Shown here in pieces: positions 1-11,142 of a stretch of 64,000 nucleotides of DNA. Position 1 is the stretch's first letter, and each line of letters begins with the position of its first letter. The stretch comes from an uncultured Pelagibacteraceae bacterium (lineage in GTDB: Bacteria; Pseudomonadota; Alphaproteobacteria; Pelagibacterales; Pelagibacteraceae), in the NCBI GenBank assembly GCA_902597175.1, contig CACJWN010000005.1, positions 1-64,000 of the forward strand, given 5' to 3'. A program made the translations under genes and the position numbers. Below the pieces are notes generated by a model. The model was given only the letters and a program-made list of their open reading frames with translations. It searched no databases and had not been told where the DNA came from.

Positions 1-890
1 TTTTCCTCTTGCCCAACCTTTGTTCCGTCAATAGATTTTAAATCACTTGGGCTTGGAAGATAATCAATAACTGCGTCTAATAGAGGTTGAACACCTTTAT
101 TTTTGAAAGCTGAACCAGTTATAATAGGAACAAAATTAAAGTTTAAAGTCCCTTTTCTGATACATCTAATTAGGTCTGCTTCTGAAGGCTCTTTACCATC
201 CAAATAAGCCTCCATTAATTTTTCATCTTCTTCCACTGCAGTTTCGACTAGATTTTGTCGATATTTATTTGCTTTATCTTTTAAATCATCTGGAATTTCA
301 ATGTACTCAAATTTTGCACCTAAGTCTTCGTTTTGCCAGACTACTCCTTTCATTTTTACTAAATCTATTATACCTTTTAAGTCAGCCTCAGAACCTATAG
401 GAAGTTGTAATGGTAACGGTTTACAACCTAACCTTTCTTTAATCATATCTACACATCTGTAAAAATCTGCTCCAGTTCTATCTAGTTTATTTACGAAGCA
501 TATTCTAGGAACTTTATATTTATCTGCTTGTCTCCAGACTGTTTCTGACTGGGGTTCGACACCAGCAACACCATCAAATACTGCGACAGCACCGTCTAAG
601 ACTTTTAGCGATCGTTCAACTTCAATAGTAAAATCAACGTGACCTGGAGTATCAATAATATTTATTCTGTGATCTCTCCAAAAACAGGTAGTAGCGGCAG
701 AAGTAATGGTAATTCCTCTTTCTTGTTCTTGCTCCATCCAATCCATTGTTGCGGCACCATCATGAACTTCACCAATTTTGTGGCTCTTTCCTGTATAATA
801 AAGAATTCTTTCAGTTGTAGTGGTTTTACCCGCATCAATGTGAGCCATGATACCAATATTTCTATATTTATCTAATGTGTATTTGGTCAT
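1..890 (-). CDS. fusA: Elongation factor G, N-terminal part (3' end outside window)
   Basis: GTPase that drives ribosomal translocation in the cytoplasm. Translating the minus strand from the ATG at 888-890 gives [15 protein letters not shown], then the P-loop AHIDAGKT, switch II DTPGHVD and the base-recognition motif NKLD, all typical of EF-G domain I. About 296 codons are present, so roughly the first 40% of the usual ~690-residue protein; the rest lies beyond base 1. The gene begins 6 bases after the rpsG stop, completing the rpsL-rpsG-fusA order of the str operon. No frame break is seen in the visible part. The identification is secure. Confidence 0.97.
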   Translation of the reverse strand, partial: MTKYTLDKYRNIGIMAHIDAGKTTTTERILYYTGKSHKIGEVHDGAATMDWMEQEQERGITITSAATTCFWRDHRINIIDTPGHVDFTIEVERSLKVLDGAVAVFDGVAGVEPQSETVWRQADKYKVPRICFVNKLDRTGADFYRCVDMIKERLGCKPLPLQLPIGSEADLKGIIDLVKMKGVVWQNEDLGAKFEYIEIPDDLKDKANKYRQNLVETAVEEDEKLMEAYLDGKEPSEADLIRCIRKGTLNFNFVPIITGSAFKNKGVQPLLDAVIDYLPSPSDLKSIDGTKVGQEE

Positions 891-896
891 TAATTT

Positions 897-1367
897 TTAC
901 CATCTAAAATGAGCAAAGGCTTTATTTGACTCGGCCATTTTATGTGTATCCTCTCTTTTTTTAATTGCAGATCCTTTATTTTGGGAAGCGTCCATTATTT
1001 CAGAGTAAAGTTTATCCGCCATAGTTTTATTTTTTCTTTTTCTAGTGGCATCCATAATCCACCTAAGCGCTAGAGCCTGACCTCTTTTGGCTTTTACTTC
1101 TACGGGCACCTGATATGTTGCACCACCAACTCTTCGAGACCTGCATTCTAAATTTGGCTTAACGTTACTAATTGCTGAATTAAAAATTTTGATTGGGTCT
1201 TCATTGTTTTTTAATTTTATTTTATCTAATGCGTCATAAAGAATTTTCTCTGCTGTTGATCTTTTTCCATCATACATTATTGAATTAATAAATTTTGAGA
1301 TAACTTCAGAATGAAATCTGGGGTCAGGATAAATTTTTCTTTGGGGTGCTTTTCTTTTACGAGACAT
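897..1367 (-). CDS. rpsG: 30S ribosomal protein S7
   Basis: Primary 16S rRNA-binding protein that organises the 3' domain (head) of the small subunit. The 156-residue length is the usual one for bacterial S7. The protein starts [11 protein letters not shown] and carries the conserved [11 protein letters not shown] segment (about residues 80-90) followed by the basic RALRWI-like stretch and a C-terminal [15 protein letters not shown] tail. It sits 5 bases downstream of rpsL and 6 bases upstream of fusA, so the three genes should be co-transcribed. In E. coli S7 is the autogenous repressor of this operon; nothing in the tiny rpsL-rpsG gap here could hold such a site. Confidence 0.98.
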   Translation of the reverse strand: MSRKRKAPQRKIYPDPRFHSEVISKFINSIMYDGKRSTAEKILYDALDKIKLKNNEDPIKIFNSAISNVKPNLECRSRRVGGATYQVPVEVKAKRGQALALRWIMDATRKRKNKTMADKLYSEIMDASQNKGSAIKKREDTHKMAESNKAFAHFRW

Positions 1368-1372
1368 AATAA

Positions 1373-1744
1373 TTATTTAGGTTTTTTTGCTCCGTACAAA
1401 GATCTTCTTTGTTTTCTATTAGCAACACCCTGGGTGTCTAGGTTACCTCTTAAAATATGATATCTAACACCTGGAAGATCTTTCACTCTTCCTCCTCGAA
1501 GCAATACTACAGAGTGCTCTTGTAAATTATGACCTTCGCCAGGAATATATGCTGTAACCTCAAAACCATTCGATAGCCGAACTCTTGCAACTTTTCTTAA
1601 TGCAGAGTTAGGTTTTTTTGGAGTTGTTGTATAAACTTTTATGCAAACACCTCTCTTAAGAGGTTGCTTCTCTAGTGCCGGAACTTTATTTCTGGCTAAT
1701 GGTTTAACTCTACTTTTTTTAATCAGCTGATTAATTGTTGGCAT
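1373..1744 (-). CDS. rpsL: 30S ribosomal protein S12
   Basis: Decoding-centre protein of the small subunit. The 123-residue sequence opens [12 protein letters not shown] and contains the invariant [17 protein letters not shown] segment and [13 protein letters not shown]. The lysines at residues 43 and 88 (E. coli K42 and K87), where replacements give streptomycin resistance or dependence, are unchanged. This is the first gene of the str part of the cluster and has its own 150-base upstream region with a TTGACA promoter and a long inverted repeat, so it is probably transcribed both from that promoter and by read-through from rpoC. Confidence 0.98.
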   Translation of the reverse strand: MPTINQLIKKSRVKPLARNKVPALEKQPLKRGVCIKVYTTTPKKPNSALRKVARVRLSNGFEVTAYIPGEGHNLQEHSVVLLRGGRVKDLPGVRYHILRGNLDTQGVANRKQRRSLYGAKKPK

Positions 1745-1763
1745 AATATAATTTTGAAATGAA

Positions 1764-1821
1764 AAGTAAGGTCAGCCAAGTGCTATCTTGTTAGTGTTTA
1801 AGGCTATAATCAACCTTACTT
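1764..1821 (-). promoter_or_regulatory. Inverted repeat in the rpsL 5' leader (possible structured RNA)
   Basis: A perfect 9-base inverted repeat, AAGTAAGGT at 1813-1821 pairing with ACCTTACTT at 1764-1772 (minus-strand reading), encloses 40 bases. Inside it AGCC and GGCT (about 1803-1806 and 1774-1777) can form a second short stem stacked near the first. The outer stem ends 19 bases before the rpsL ATG and begins about 15 bases after the predicted start of transcription. There is no U-run after it, so it does not look like an intrinsic terminator. A ribosomal-protein leader is an inference from position only. Confidence 0.5.
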
Positions 1822-1842
1822 CTAACATTCAAAATGTGCCGT

Positions 1843-1870
1843 AAACTAGCATTGAATTTGTAAATGTCAA
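1843..1870 (-). promoter_or_regulatory. Candidate promoter for rpsL-rpsG-fusA
   Basis: On the minus strand a perfect -35 hexamer TTGACA (1865-1870) is followed after 16 bases by a weak -10, TAGTTT (1843-1848). This would start RNA near 1836, about 90 bases before the rpsL ATG and 60 bases after the rpoC stop. The -35 is strong and the position fits an internal promoter between rpoC and rpsL; the -10 is poor, so this stays a candidate. Confidence 0.4.
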
Positions 1871-1894
1871 TATTTAATGGAATTTCTTAAAATT

Positions 1895-4800
1895 TTACGC
1901 ACTCTGTTCTGGGGCTACAGTTGCGGATTCTAGCTCTTGTTTTTTTAATTCTTCGATTCTTGCCTTATCGAGTTCCCTAGCCTGTTTATCCCATTCAATT
2001 TTCGTTAAACCAGTTCCGGCTGGAACCAATCTTCCTACAATCACATTTTCTTTTAAACCTTCTAGAGAGTCTGTTTTACCCTTAATTGATGCATCTGTAA
2101 GAACTCTGGTTGTTTCTTGGAACGAGGCAGCTGAAATAAATGAGTTAGTTTGTAATGAGGCTTTTGTTATACCAAGCAAGACTCTCTCAAATGTAGCTGG
2201 TTTTTTCTTTTCTTTTCTTAAATTTTCGTTAATTGAATTAATGTCTAATAAGTCTATGACCTCGCCAGTTAGAAGTTCTGAGTCACCAGGTTCTTTAACT
2301 TCTACTCTTTTGAGCATTTGCCTTACAATAGTTTCGATATGTTTGTCATTGATAACAACACCTTGCAACCTGTATACCTCTTGTACTTCTGTAACAAAAT
2401 ATTCTGTAAGCTTTTCTACACCTAATATTCTTAAAATATCGTGAGGAGCTGGACTTCCGTCTAAAAGGTATTCACCTTTTTTAATTTTCTCACCTTGATT
2501 GAAATTTACGTGCTTTCCTTTTGGAATAAGATAATTAGAAGTTTCGCCGTTTGTGGAAACAATAGAAATTTTTTGTTTTCCTCTTACTTCCTTTCCAAAT
2601 TGTATTACTCCATCATTTTCAGCAATTATTGCGGAGTCCTTTGGCCTTCTTGCCTCAAATAGTTCAGCCACACGAGGAAGGCCTCCTGTAATATCTTTTG
2701 TTTTAGAAGTTTCTTTGGGTAATCTTGCCAGGACATCTCCTGCAGAAATTTTTTGTCCGTCTTTAACTGATAAAATTGTATCGGGGACTAAATAATATCT
2801 AGCTTCATTGCCATCAGCTTTTTTAATAATCTCACCTCTCTCATTTCTTAAAGTTATTCTTGGTTTAAGCTCTGAATTTTTTGAGGACGACTTCCAGTCT
2901 GTTACTGATTTTGATGAAAGACCTGTTGCGTCATCTAGTGTTTCAGTTAAAGAACTTCCCTCCATTAAATCCATATAATTTGCAATACCGCTAGTTTCAG
3001 CTATCACAGGTAATGTGTAAGGATCCCACTCAGCAATTTTTTTTCCTTTTTGGATTTTCTCTCCATCTTTAAAAAATAACTTAGACCCATAATTGACTTT
3101 ATAAATTGCTAACTGTCTACCGTTGTCATCTTCGATACTTAATTGGGTATTTCTTCCCATAACTATTGTATTTTTTTTAGAATCTTCAATCAGATTTTTA
3201 TTAATAATATTTAGCTTTCCATTTGTTTGGGCAACTATTTGGGACTCTTCTTTAATTTGAGCTGTCCCTCCTACGTGAAAGGTTCTCATTGTTAATTGTG
3301 TTCCAGGTTCACCAATTGATTGAGCAGCTATCATCCCTACTGCTTCACCTACACTGACTAATTTGCCTCTCGCTAAATCTCGTCCATAGCAAATTTGACA
3401 TACTCCTCTAGTTGATGCGCAAGTGATGACAGAATAAACATTAATTGATTTTACACCTGCAGCATCTATTTTTTCGCAATCAAATTCATCTATTAGCTTA
3501 TCTTTTTTAATAATAATTTCTCCTGTTACAGGATTTTTTATATTTTCAGCTATTACTCGGCCTAGAACTCTCTCTGATAAACTAACTAATATGTTTCCAC
3601 CCTCAATAATCTCAGATATATTTACTGAAGATCTCTTTTTTGGATCACATTCTTTTTTTGTTATTTGAACATCTTGGGCAACATCACATAGTCTTCTTGT
3701 TAAGTATCCTGAATTAGCAGTTTTTAAAGCAGTATCAGCTAAACCTTTTCGTGCTCCGTGTGTAGAATTAAAATACTCTAAAACAGACAATCCTTCTTTA
3801 AAATTTGAAATAATTGGTGTTTCTATAATTTCTCCAGAGGGTTTTGCGATTAACCCTCTCATACCAGCTAATTGTTTCATTTGTGCTTGAGAACCTCTAG
3901 CTCCAGAATCTGCCATCATATAAACTGAATTTGTTTCAATCCGATCATCTTCGTATACTTTTTCAGCGGATGAAATTTCTTTCATCATCTCGTTCGCTAC
4001 GGTATCTGTACATTTAGACCAAATATCAACTACTTTATTATATTTTTCACCTCTTGTAATTAATCCATCAGAATATTGTTTTTCATATTCTTCAATTTGT
4101 TTTTTGGTATTGTTAATTAAGTCTTCTTTCGTTTTTGGAATAATTAAATCATCTTTACCAAAAGAAATACCGGCTTTAAAGGCATGTTTAAAACCAAGAT
4201 CTTTTATTCTATCGCAAAATATAACAGTTTCTTTTTGCCCGCAGTATCTAAAAATTGTATCTATTACCTCTGAAACATTTTTCTTAGTTAATAATTTATT
4301 CACTAGACTGAATTTAATATTGTTATTTTTTGGTAGTAAATTTGCTAAAAGAAATCTTCCCGCAGTGCTTGAGTGTTTTTCAACAATCTTATTTCCCTCA
4401 GAGTCGATAGTTTCAAAAGTTGAGATAATATGAGAATGTAAACTAATAGATTTATTTTCTAAAGCTTGTTCAATTTCCTCTACACTAGAAAAAATACCCT
4501 TAGGTTTTTTTTCTTCTTTCTCTGCAGATTGGGATAAATAATATATTCCTAAAACAATATCTTGACTTGGTACTATTATTGGTTTTCCGTTTGATGGGCT
4601 TAATATATTATTCGTAGACATCATTAATACTCTTGCTTCAAGCTGGGCTTCCAAACTTAAAGGAATGTGAACGGCCATTTGATCGCCATCAAAGTCAGCA
4701 TTAAATGCAGCGCATACTAAAGGATGAAGTTCTATTGCATTTCCCTCGATTAGTTTAGCTTCAAAAGCCTGAACACCTAAACGGTGTAATGTTGGAGCTC

Positions 4801-6085
4801 TATTTAACAAAATAGGATGTTCTCTTATAATATGTTCTAAAGAGTCCCATACCTCACTTTTTTCTTTTTCAACAAGTCTTTTTGCTTGTTTTATAGTTGT
4901 AGCTAGTCCTAGTTTATCTAACCTTGCGTATAAAAAAGGTTTAAATAATTCTAATGCCATTTTTTTTGGTAAGCCGCACTGATGTAATTTCAATTCTGGC
5001 CCAACTACAATCACTGATCTTCCAGAATAATCTACTCTTTTACCTAATAAGTTTTGTCTGAACCTACCTTGTTTCCCTTTCAACATTTCAGCTAAAGATT
5101 TTAAAGGACGTTTCCCTGTACCTGTTATTACTCTACCTCTTCTTCCATTATCAAATAAAGCATCAACGGACTCTTGTAGCATTCTTTTTTCATTTCTTAC
5201 GATGATGTCTGGTGCTTTGAGATCTAATAATCTTTTTAATCTGTTATTTCTATTAATTACTCTTCTATATAAATCATTTAAATCTGAAGTAGCAAACCTA
5301 CCTCCATCAAGAGGCACCAACGGTCTTAGCTCTGGAGGAATTACTGGAATTGAAGTTAATATCATCCATTCAGGTTTGTTTCCAGATGAAATAAAAGATT
5401 CTATTAATTTTAACCTCTTTATAGTTCTTTCCTCGGTTACTTTAGACTTAATCTCTGATAATGACTCTCTTAATTTTTTTTGTTCTTTTTTTAAATCTAA
5501 GTTGACTAAAATTTCTCTAACTGCTTCAGCTCCTATTCCAGCTGTAAATGCGTCTTCACCAAACTCTTCCTGTGCCTTAAGAAGTGCTTCCTCTGAAATT
5601 AATTGACCTTTTTTTAAAGTTGTTAATCCCGGCTCGACAACTATAAAACTTTCAAAATACAAAACTTTTTCAACTTCTTTAAGTTTCATATCTATTGCTA
5701 AAGATATTCTGCTTGGTAATGATTTGAGAAACCAAATGTGTGCTACCGGACAAGCTAAATCAATATGTCCCATTCGCTCTCTACGTACATTAGATTTAGT
5801 AACTTCTACTCCACATTTCTCGCAAATAATTCCTCTAAATTTCATTCGTTTATATTTCCCACACAAACACTCGTAGTCTTTCACAGGTCCAAATATTCTT
5901 GAGCAAAATAAACCATCTTTTTCAGGTCTAAAAGTTCTGTAATTTATTGTTTCTGGCTTTTTAATCTCACCAAAAGACCAAGATTTAATTTTTTCAGGGC
6001 TCGCTAAAGTAATTTTTATACTATCAAAAGCATTCTCTTGAGGTAAATTTTGATTATTAAAATTTTTAGTAAGATTTTTTTCCAT
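1895..6085 (-). CDS. rpoC: DNA-directed RNA polymerase subunit beta'
   Basis: Largest catalytic subunit of RNA polymerase. The 1396-residue protein has the N-terminal zinc-ribbon cysteines ([13 protein letters not shown] followed by CEKCGVEV, near residues 73-95), the catalytic [12 protein letters not shown] motif near residue 460 with its three Mg-binding aspartates, the bridge/trigger region ([19 protein letters not shown]) and the second zinc site ([13 protein letters not shown]). The length is close to the E. coli protein (1407). It starts 2 bases after the rpoB stop, so translation is probably coupled. The C-terminus ends in a short acidic/Ala-rich tail. No insertion typical of cyanobacteria or spirochaetes is evident. 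Confidence 0.99.
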   Translation of the reverse strand: MEKNLTKNFNNQNLPQENAFDSIKITLASPEKIKSWSFGEIKKPETINYRTFRPEKDGLFCSRIFGPVKDYECLCGKYKRMKFRGIICEKCGVEVTKSNVRRERMGHIDLACPVAHIWFLKSLPSRISLAIDMKLKEVEKVLYFESFIVVEPGLTTLKKGQLISEEALLKAQEEFGEDAFTAGIGAEAVREILVNLDLKKEQKKLRESLSEIKSKVTEERTIKRLKLIESFISSGNKPEWMILTSIPVIPPELRPLVPLDGGRFATSDLNDLYRRVINRNNRLKRLLDLKAPDIIVRNEKRMLQESVDALFDNGRRGRVITGTGKRPLKSLAEMLKGKQGRFRQNLLGKRVDYSGRSVIVVGPELKLHQCGLPKKMALELFKPFLYARLDKLGLATTIKQAKRLVEKEKSEVWDSLEHIIREHPILLNRAPTLHRLGVQAFEAKLIEGNAIELHPLVCAAFNADFDGDQMAVHIPLSLEAQLEARVLMMSTNNILSPSNGKPIIVPSQDIVLGIYYLSQSAEKEEKKPKGIFSSVEEIEQALENKSISLHSHIISTFETIDSEGNKIVEKHSSTAGRFLLANLLPKNNNIKFSLVNKLLTKKNVSEVIDTIFRYCGQKETVIFCDRIKDLGFKHAFKAGISFGKDDLIIPKTKEDLINNTKKQIEEYEKQYSDGLITRGEKYNKVVDIWSKCTDTVANEMMKEISSAEKVYEDDRIETNSVYMMADSGARGSQAQMKQLAGMRGLIAKPSGEIIETPIISNFKEGLSVLEYFNSTHGARKGLADTALKTANSGYLTRRLCDVAQDVQITKKECDPKKRSSVNISEIIEGGNILVSLSERVLGRVIAENIKNPVTGEIIIKKDKLIDEFDCEKIDAAGVKSINVYSVITCASTRGVCQICYGRDLARGKLVSVGEAVGMIAAQSIGEPGTQLTMRTFHVGGTAQIKEESQIVAQTNGKLNIINKNLIEDSKKNTIVMGRNTQLSIEDDNGRQLAIYKVNYGSKLFFKDGEKIQKGKKIAEWDPYTLPVIAETSGIANYMDLMEGSSLTETLDDATGLSSKSVTDWKSSSKNSELKPRITLRNERGEIIKKADGNEARYYLVPDTILSVKDGQKISAGDVLARLPKETSKTKDITGGLPRVAELFEARRPKDSAIIAENDGVIQFGKEVRGKQKISIVSTNGETSNYLIPKGKHVNFNQGEKIKKGEYLLDGSPAPHDILRILGVEKLTEYFVTEVQEVYRLQGVVINDKHIETIVRQMLKRVEVKEPGDSELLTGEVIDLLDINSINENLRKEKKKPATFERVLLGITKASLQTNSFISAASFQETTRVLTDASIKGKTDSLEGLKENVIVGRLVPAGTGLTKIEWDKQARELDKARIEELKKQELESATVAPEQSA

Positions 6086-6087
6086 TA

Positions 6088-9000
6088 TTAGTTAAGTTCA
6101 ATATTTAATCCAAGCGCTCTAATTTCTTTGACTAAAACGTTAAAAGACTCAGGTACTCCTGACTCAAAATTATTATTTCCTTTTACAATAGTTTCATAAA
6201 CTTTAGTTCTACCAGCGACATCATCGGATTTAACAGTAAGAATTTCCTGTAATGTATATGAAGCACCGTACGCTTCTAAAGCCCAAACCTCCATTTCACC
6301 AAATCTTTGTCCCCCGGATTGTGCTTTTCCTCCTAAAGGTTGTTGAGTTACTAAACTGTATGGTCCGGTTGATCTTGCGTGAATTTTATCTTCAACAAGA
6401 TGGTTAAGCTTAAGCATATAAATTATACCGACAGTAACTGGCCTATCAAATCTCTCACCAGTTTGACCATTCCATAAATGAGTTTGACCAGTTTTTGGAA
6501 GCTTGGCTAAATCAAGCATTTCAGTAATTGCCTTAGTGCTAGCACCATCAAAAACTGGAGTCGCTATTGGAACGCCATTTGACAAATTTTGAATTAATTC
6601 TGCTATTTCTTTGTTAGACAATTTCGAAATCACCTCATTATAGTAATCATTTCCGTAGATCTCTTTTAGTTTAGATTTAATTTTATCAATTTCTTCCTCA
6701 AAATTTTTTAAATATTTCTTTATTTGATCGCCTAATTCAGAACAAGACCATCCTAAGTGTGTCTCTAAAATCTGTCCAACATTCATTCTACTAGGAACTC
6801 CTAAAGGATTAAGAACTATGTCAACTGGTTTACCATTCTCCATATAAGGCATATCTTCTACAGGAACTATTTTACTTACTACTCCTTTATTTCCATGCCT
6901 TCCAGCCATTTTGTCTCCTGGCATCAATCTTCTTTTTACTGCCACGAATACTTTAACTACTTTCATAACTGTAGGTAGCAAATCATCTCCTTGCTGTATT
7001 TTGGTCACTTTATCCTCAAATCTTAACTTAATATCCTCTGAAGCGTTATCAAATTGATTTTTAAGTTTATCTAAATCAGTATTTATTTCTTCTTTTTGAA
7101 ATGAAAACTTCCACAAATCTTTCAAATTGAGATTCTCAAAATCATTTTTATTTAAAGTTGTGCCTGGTTTTAATTCTTTAAATTGTTTATTAATACTTTG
7201 ACCATTTAACAAATCTATGGCTCTTTGTTTTATATTACGATTTAATATTTCTTCTTCTACCTTTTTATCCTCCTGAACTGACTCAATTTCAGCTCTTTCA
7301 ATGGCTATAGATCTTTCATCTTTTTCAATTCCATGTCTATTAAAAACTCTTACATCAATTACTACTCCTGTGCTTCCAGAAGGTAATTTAAGTGAGGAGT
7401 CTCTGACATCGGTTGCTTTTTCACCAAAAATAGATCTAAGTAATTTTTCCTCTGGACTTGACGAAGTTTCACTTTTTGGTGTAACTTTTCCTACAAGTAT
7501 ATCGCCTGGTTTTACCTCTGCTCCAACATAAACAATACCTGACTCATCCAAATTTCTTAGACTTTCTTCACTTACATTTGGAATATCTCTAGTGATCTCT
7601 TCAGCTCCCAACTTGGTGTCTCTAGCCATAGACTCATATTCTTCAATATGAACTGAGGTAAAAACATCGTCCGTAACGCACCTTTCTGATATTAAAATAG
7701 AGTCTTCAAAATTATATCCCTGCCATGGCATAAAAGCTACAGTGACATTTTTTCCAAGCGCTAACTCTCCAAGTTTTGTAGCCGGTCCGTCAGCAATAAT
7801 ATCCCCTTTTTTTATTTTATCTCCGATTTTAACAAGCGGTTTTTGGTTTATGCATGTATTTTGATTTGATCTTTGAAATTTTGATAAGTTATAAATATCT
7901 ACAGCCGATTGAGATAAGTCAGTTACGTCTGTTGCTTTAACTACAATTCTCTTTCCATCGATTTTATCAACTATGCCATTTCTTTTGGCAACAATTGTAA
8001 CCCCTGAGTCAAGTGCTACATCGGCTTCTATACCTGTACCAACTAAAGGTGACTCAGGTTTTAACAATGGAACCGCCTGTCTCATCATGTTTGATCCCAT
8101 TAATGCTCTATTAGCATCATCATTTTCTAAAAAAGGGATAAGTGCAGCTGCTACAGAAACTAATTGTTTAGGAGAAACATCAATAAAATCTATGTTATCC
8201 CTATTTGAGAGTTCAAAATTTAGATTTTTTCTACATGCAACAAGTTCCTCAGTGAAAGATCCATCTTTTTTAAGAGATGAATTAGCCTGAGCAATCGTAA
8301 ATTTTTCTTCCTCAATAGCTGAGAGATATTTAATCTCTGAGGTGACTTTCCCGTTGATTACTTTTTTATATGGACTTTCTATATATCCAAATTTATTAAC
8401 TCTGCAGTAAGTAGCTAAACTATTAATTAATCCAATATTTGGTCCTTCTGGTGTTTCAATGGGGCAAATTCTTCCATAATGAGTAGGATGGACATCCCTT
8501 ACTTCAAATCCAGCTCTTTCTCTAGTCAATCCCCCTGGTCCCAAAGCTGAAACTCTTCTTTTATGGGTGATTTCTGAAAGCGGATTAGTTTGATCCATGA
8601 ATTGTGATAATTGAGAAGTCGCAAAGAAATCTTTAAGTGAAGTAGTGATAGGTTTTGCATTAATTAAATCTTGTGGCATAGCTGATTCAATTTCTAAAAA
8701 TGTTGACATTTTTTCCTTCACAGTTCTCTCTGTTCTTAAAAGACCAATTCTAAATTGATTTTCAACTAGTTCGCCTACTGATCTTACCCTTCTATTTCCT
8801 AGATGATCAATATCATCTACATCACCTTTTCCATCTCTAAGATCGAGCATAAATCTTATAATTGCGATAATATCTTGTGTCTCTAGAATTGTTTTCTTTG
8901 GACTTGTTTTCAAATCAAGTTTTGAATTAAGTTTAACTCTTCCTACCTCTGAAAGGTCGTATCTTTCTTTTTTAAAATACAAATTTTTGAAAATTTCCTC

Positions 9001-10179
9001 TGCGATTTCAAGCGAAGGAGCTTCACCTGGTCTCAAAATTTTATAAATATCATTCAAGGCATCTGACTTGTTAAGGTTTTTATCTGCTTTTAAAGATTCT
9101 AATATGTAGGGTCCTTTGTTAATTGGATCAATGTTTACTATGTGAAGTGTTTGTTCCTCTTGGCTAATAATTTTATTTAACTGTTCTTCTGTAATGTCAA
9201 AACCGGCTCCAATAATGTTTTGACCACTCTTATCTTTAATATCTTTTGATAAGTACTTCCCAATTATCTCATTATTTGAAACAATTATTGATTTTAATCC
9301 TTTTTCTTGAAGTTTTCTTGCAATAACAATATTTAATTTCTCACCTTTAGATAAAATCTTTTTTCCATTTACACTATCGATTAAATCATATGAAATTTTG
9401 ATTGGCCTCTTATAATTTTCAGGGTTAAAGTCTGTCACCCAATATTTCTTATTAATATCATAAGAATATTTGTTAGTAGTGTAGAAGGTTTCTATAATTT
9501 TTTCTTTTGTAAAGCCTAACGCATACAAGATTGTTGTTATTGGTAATTTTTTTTTTCTATCAATTCTAAAATACAAAATATCTTTTGGATCAAACTCGAA
9601 ATCTAGCCAAGACCCTCTACCTGGTATTATTCGACAATTAAATAAAAGTTTACCGCTTGCGTGTGTTTTGCCTTTATCATGATCAAAAAAAACCCCGGGG
9701 CTTCTATGCATTTGATTGACAACTACCCTTTCTACTCCATTTGTTATAAATGTTGCGCTTGGGGTCATGAGAGGTAAGTCACCAATAAATACTTCTTGTT
9801 CCTTGGCAGATAAAATTTGTTTAGTATTGTTTTCTGTATCAATGTCATAAACAACTAAACGTAAATTCGCTTTAAGTGCAGCAGAATATGATAAACTTCT
9901 TTGTTTACATTCTATAACATCAAACTTAGGTTTTTCTAATTTATAAGAAATATACTCAAGAGTAGATTTGTCATTGCCATCTTCTATTGGAAAAATACTT
10001 TTAAATACCTTGTCTATCCCTTTAGATAACTCAGAAAGTTGCTCGTTAAGAGTTTTTGACTCTAAAAATTCATTGTATGAATTTTTTTGAACTTCGATTA
10101 GATTTGGAATAGATAAACCTTCAATTAGTTTTCCAAAGTTTTTTCTAATATTTTTCTTTTGAGTAAAAGATAATTGCAT
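6088..10179 (-). CDS. rpoB: DNA-directed RNA polymerase subunit beta
   Basis: Second catalytic subunit of RNA polymerase, about 1363 residues from the ATG at 10177-10179. That start gives [17 protein letters not shown], which resembles family N-termini; the open frame continues 15 codons further upstream, but those cover a hairpin and give an unlikely leader. The rifampicin-pocket segment [21 protein letters not shown] is intact, with the Asp, His, Arg and Ser equivalents of E. coli 516, 526, 529 and 531, so a rifampicin-sensitive enzyme is expected. Conserved [19 protein letters not shown] and [12 protein letters not shown] are also present. It follows rplL after a 59-base gap. Confidence 0.98.
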   Translation of the reverse strand: MQLSFTQKKNIRKNFGKLIEGLSIPNLIEVQKNSYNEFLESKTLNEQLSELSKGIDKVFKSIFPIEDGNDKSTLEYISYKLEKPKFDVIECKQRSLSYSAALKANLRLVVYDIDTENNTKQILSAKEQEVFIGDLPLMTPSATFITNGVERVVVNQMHRSPGVFFDHDKGKTHASGKLLFNCRIIPGRGSWLDFEFDPKDILYFRIDRKKKLPITTILYALGFTKEKIIETFYTTNKYSYDINKKYWVTDFNPENYKRPIKISYDLIDSVNGKKILSKGEKLNIVIARKLQEKGLKSIIVSNNEIIGKYLSKDIKDKSGQNIIGAGFDITEEQLNKIISQEEQTLHIVNIDPINKGPYILESLKADKNLNKSDALNDIYKILRPGEAPSLEIAEEIFKNLYFKKERYDLSEVGRVKLNSKLDLKTSPKKTILETQDIIAIIRFMLDLRDGKGDVDDIDHLGNRRVRSVGELVENQFRIGLLRTERTVKEKMSTFLEIESAMPQDLINAKPITTSLKDFFATSQLSQFMDQTNPLSEITHKRRVSALGPGGLTRERAGFEVRDVHPTHYGRICPIETPEGPNIGLINSLATYCRVNKFGYIESPYKKVINGKVTSEIKYLSAIEEEKFTIAQANSSLKKDGSFTEELVACRKNLNFELSNRDNIDFIDVSPKQLVSVAAALIPFLENDDANRALMGSNMMRQAVPLLKPESPLVGTGIEADVALDSGVTIVAKRNGIVDKIDGKRIVVKATDVTDLSQSAVDIYNLSKFQRSNQNTCINQKPLVKIGDKIKKGDIIADGPATKLGELALGKNVTVAFMPWQGYNFEDSILISERCVTDDVFTSVHIEEYESMARDTKLGAEEITRDIPNVSEESLRNLDESGIVYVGAEVKPGDILVGKVTPKSETSSSPEEKLLRSIFGEKATDVRDSSLKLPSGSTGVVIDVRVFNRHGIEKDERSIAIERAEIESVQEDKKVEEEILNRNIKQRAIDLLNGQSINKQFKELKPGTTLNKNDFENLNLKDLWKFSFQKEEINTDLDKLKNQFDNASEDIKLRFEDKVTKIQQGDDLLPTVMKVVKVFVAVKRRLMPGDKMAGRHGNKGVVSKIVPVEDMPYMENGKPVDIVLNPLGVPSRMNVGQILETHLGWSCSELGDQIKKYLKNFEEEIDKIKSKLKEIYGNDYYNEVISKLSNKEIAELIQNLSNGVPIATPVFDGASTKAITEMLDLAKLPKTGQTHLWNGQTGERFDRPVTVGIIYMLKLNHLVEDKIHARSTGPYSLVTQQPLGGKAQSGGQRFGEMEVWALEAYGASYTLQEILTVKSDDVAGRTKVYETIVKGNNNFESGVPESFNVLVKEIRALGLNIELN

Positions 10180-10193
10180 TAAATAAATGTGTA

Positions 10194-10218
10194 TTGTTGC
10201 AAGTATTACCTGCAACAA
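10194..10218 (-). promoter_or_regulatory. Hairpin in the rplL-rpoB intergenic region
   Basis: TTGTTGCA (10211-10218) and TGCAACAA (10194-10201), read on the minus strand, form a perfect 8-base stem with a 9-base loop, ending 14 bases before the rpoB ATG. A short T-run precedes the stem rather than following it, so it is not a normal intrinsic terminator. In E. coli the same gap carries a partial attenuator and an RNase III site that set the ratio of L7/L12 to RNA polymerase; a similar role here is inferred only from the position. Confidence 0.5.
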
Positions 10219-10238
10219 AAACACGTCTCAAATTTTGT

Positions 10239-10610
10239 TTACTTTAATTCTACTTTAGCCCCAGCCGCCTCTAGTTTTTTCTTAAACTCTTCAGCGTCTT
10301 TTTTAGCCACACCACCTTTAATCTCTTTTGGTGCTGCCTCAACTAAATCTTTAGCTTCTTTTAAGCCTAAACCAGTAATAGCTCTAACTTCTTTAATAAC
10401 GTTGATTTTTTTGTCGCCCGCTGCTGCTAAAAAAAGAGAAAATTCTGATTTTTCTTCCCCAGCTGGAGCTGCTGCCCCGCCTGCAGGTGCTGCTGCTACT
10501 GGTGCAGCTGCTGTGACACCCCACTTTTCCTCAAGTTGTTTAGATAGTTCTGCTGCTTCAACTACTGTTAAAGTTGAAAGTTCATCTATAATTTTATTTA
10601 AATCTGCCAT
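10239..10610 (-). CDS. rplL: 50S ribosomal protein L7/L12
   Basis: Stalk protein that recruits translation factors to the ribosome. The 123 residues show an N-terminal dimerisation helix region ([22 protein letters not shown]), an Ala/Gly/Pro hinge at about residues 34-52, and the C-terminal factor-binding domain with [21 protein letters not shown]. Length and order are as expected. It follows rplJ by 15 bases, and a 59-base gap with a hairpin separates it from rpoB, the usual place where stalk-protein and polymerase expression are set apart. Confidence 0.98.
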   Translation of the reverse strand: MADLNKIIDELSTLTVVEAAELSKQLEEKWGVTAAAPVAAAPAGGAAAPAGEEKSEFSLFLAAAGDKKINVIKEVRAITGLGLKEAKDLVEAAPKEIKGGVAKKDAEEFKKKLEAAGAKVELK

Positions 10611-10625
10611 TTTGTTTCCTATGAA

Positions 10626-11138
10626 TTATTTTTTTAAACTCTTTGCGCGCGCTAAATTAGCAATTTTTGAGCCAGGTGCAAGTAAAATACTTACCAATTT
10701 TTGAGCTGGAGATGCTAAAATCCCTACTATTTTAGCCCTGGCTTCCTCTAATGAAGGAAGTGTGGCAATTACTGACACTTCTTTTTCATCTAAAACCTTA
10801 CCATCCATGAATCCAGCAATAATCTTCAATTTATCATTAGTTTTTGAAAATTTAGTCAAAATCTTAGCAGTGGAAATTGGATCAGATGAAATTGCTGCTG
10901 CAGTTGGGCCAACAAAATATTTTTCTAGATCCTTTTTAGGGGTTTCTTTAACAGCAAGTTTGGTTATTCGATTTTTTGTAATTTTAAATAAAATCCCCTT
11001 TTCTCTTAATTCCTTTCTTAAAGAGTCTAACTCATTTACATTAAGTCCCTGATATTGAGCTATCATTACAGACTCGTTATCAGTAAAACTTTTCTTCATT
11101 TCTTCGACATAATTTTTCTTTGCTTCTTTGGACATCAT
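10626..11138 (-). CDS. rplJ: 50S ribosomal protein L10
   Basis: Base of the ribosomal stalk; binds 23S rRNA and dimers of L7/L12. About 170 residues, with an N-terminal KKNYVEEMKKSF segment, GLNVNELDSLRKELR and KNRITKLAVKET, typical of L10. Two adjacent ATGs (11136-11138 and 11133-11135) could start it, differing by one Met. The start lies only 4-7 bases after the rplA stop, and an AGGAG-like sequence falls inside the end of rplA. This leaves no room for the long untranslated L10 leader that mediates autoregulation in E. coli. Confidence 0.97.
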   Translation of the reverse strand: MMSKEAKKNYVEEMKKSFTDNESVMIAQYQGLNVNELDSLRKELREKGILFKITKNRITKLAVKETPKKDLEKYFVGPTAAAISSDPISTAKILTKFSKTNDKLKIIAGFMDGKVLDEKEVSVIATLPSLEEARAKIVGILASPAQKLVSILLAPGSKIANLARAKSLKK

Positions 11139-11142
11139 GATC

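Noticed and set aside
1822..1894. Intrinsic terminator after rpoC
   Set aside because: No GC-rich hairpin followed by a T-run lies here; the inverted repeat downstream has a 40-base loop and no T-run.
2241..5606. Several plus-strand reading frames opposite rpoC
   Set aside because: They are shadows of rpoC with no start signals or family features, as are similar frames opposite rpoB, purL and others.
10180..10224. 15-codon N-terminal extension of rpoB
   Set aside because: It covers the rplL-rpoB hairpin, has no family counterpart and the ATG at 10177-10179 gives the expected beta N-terminus.
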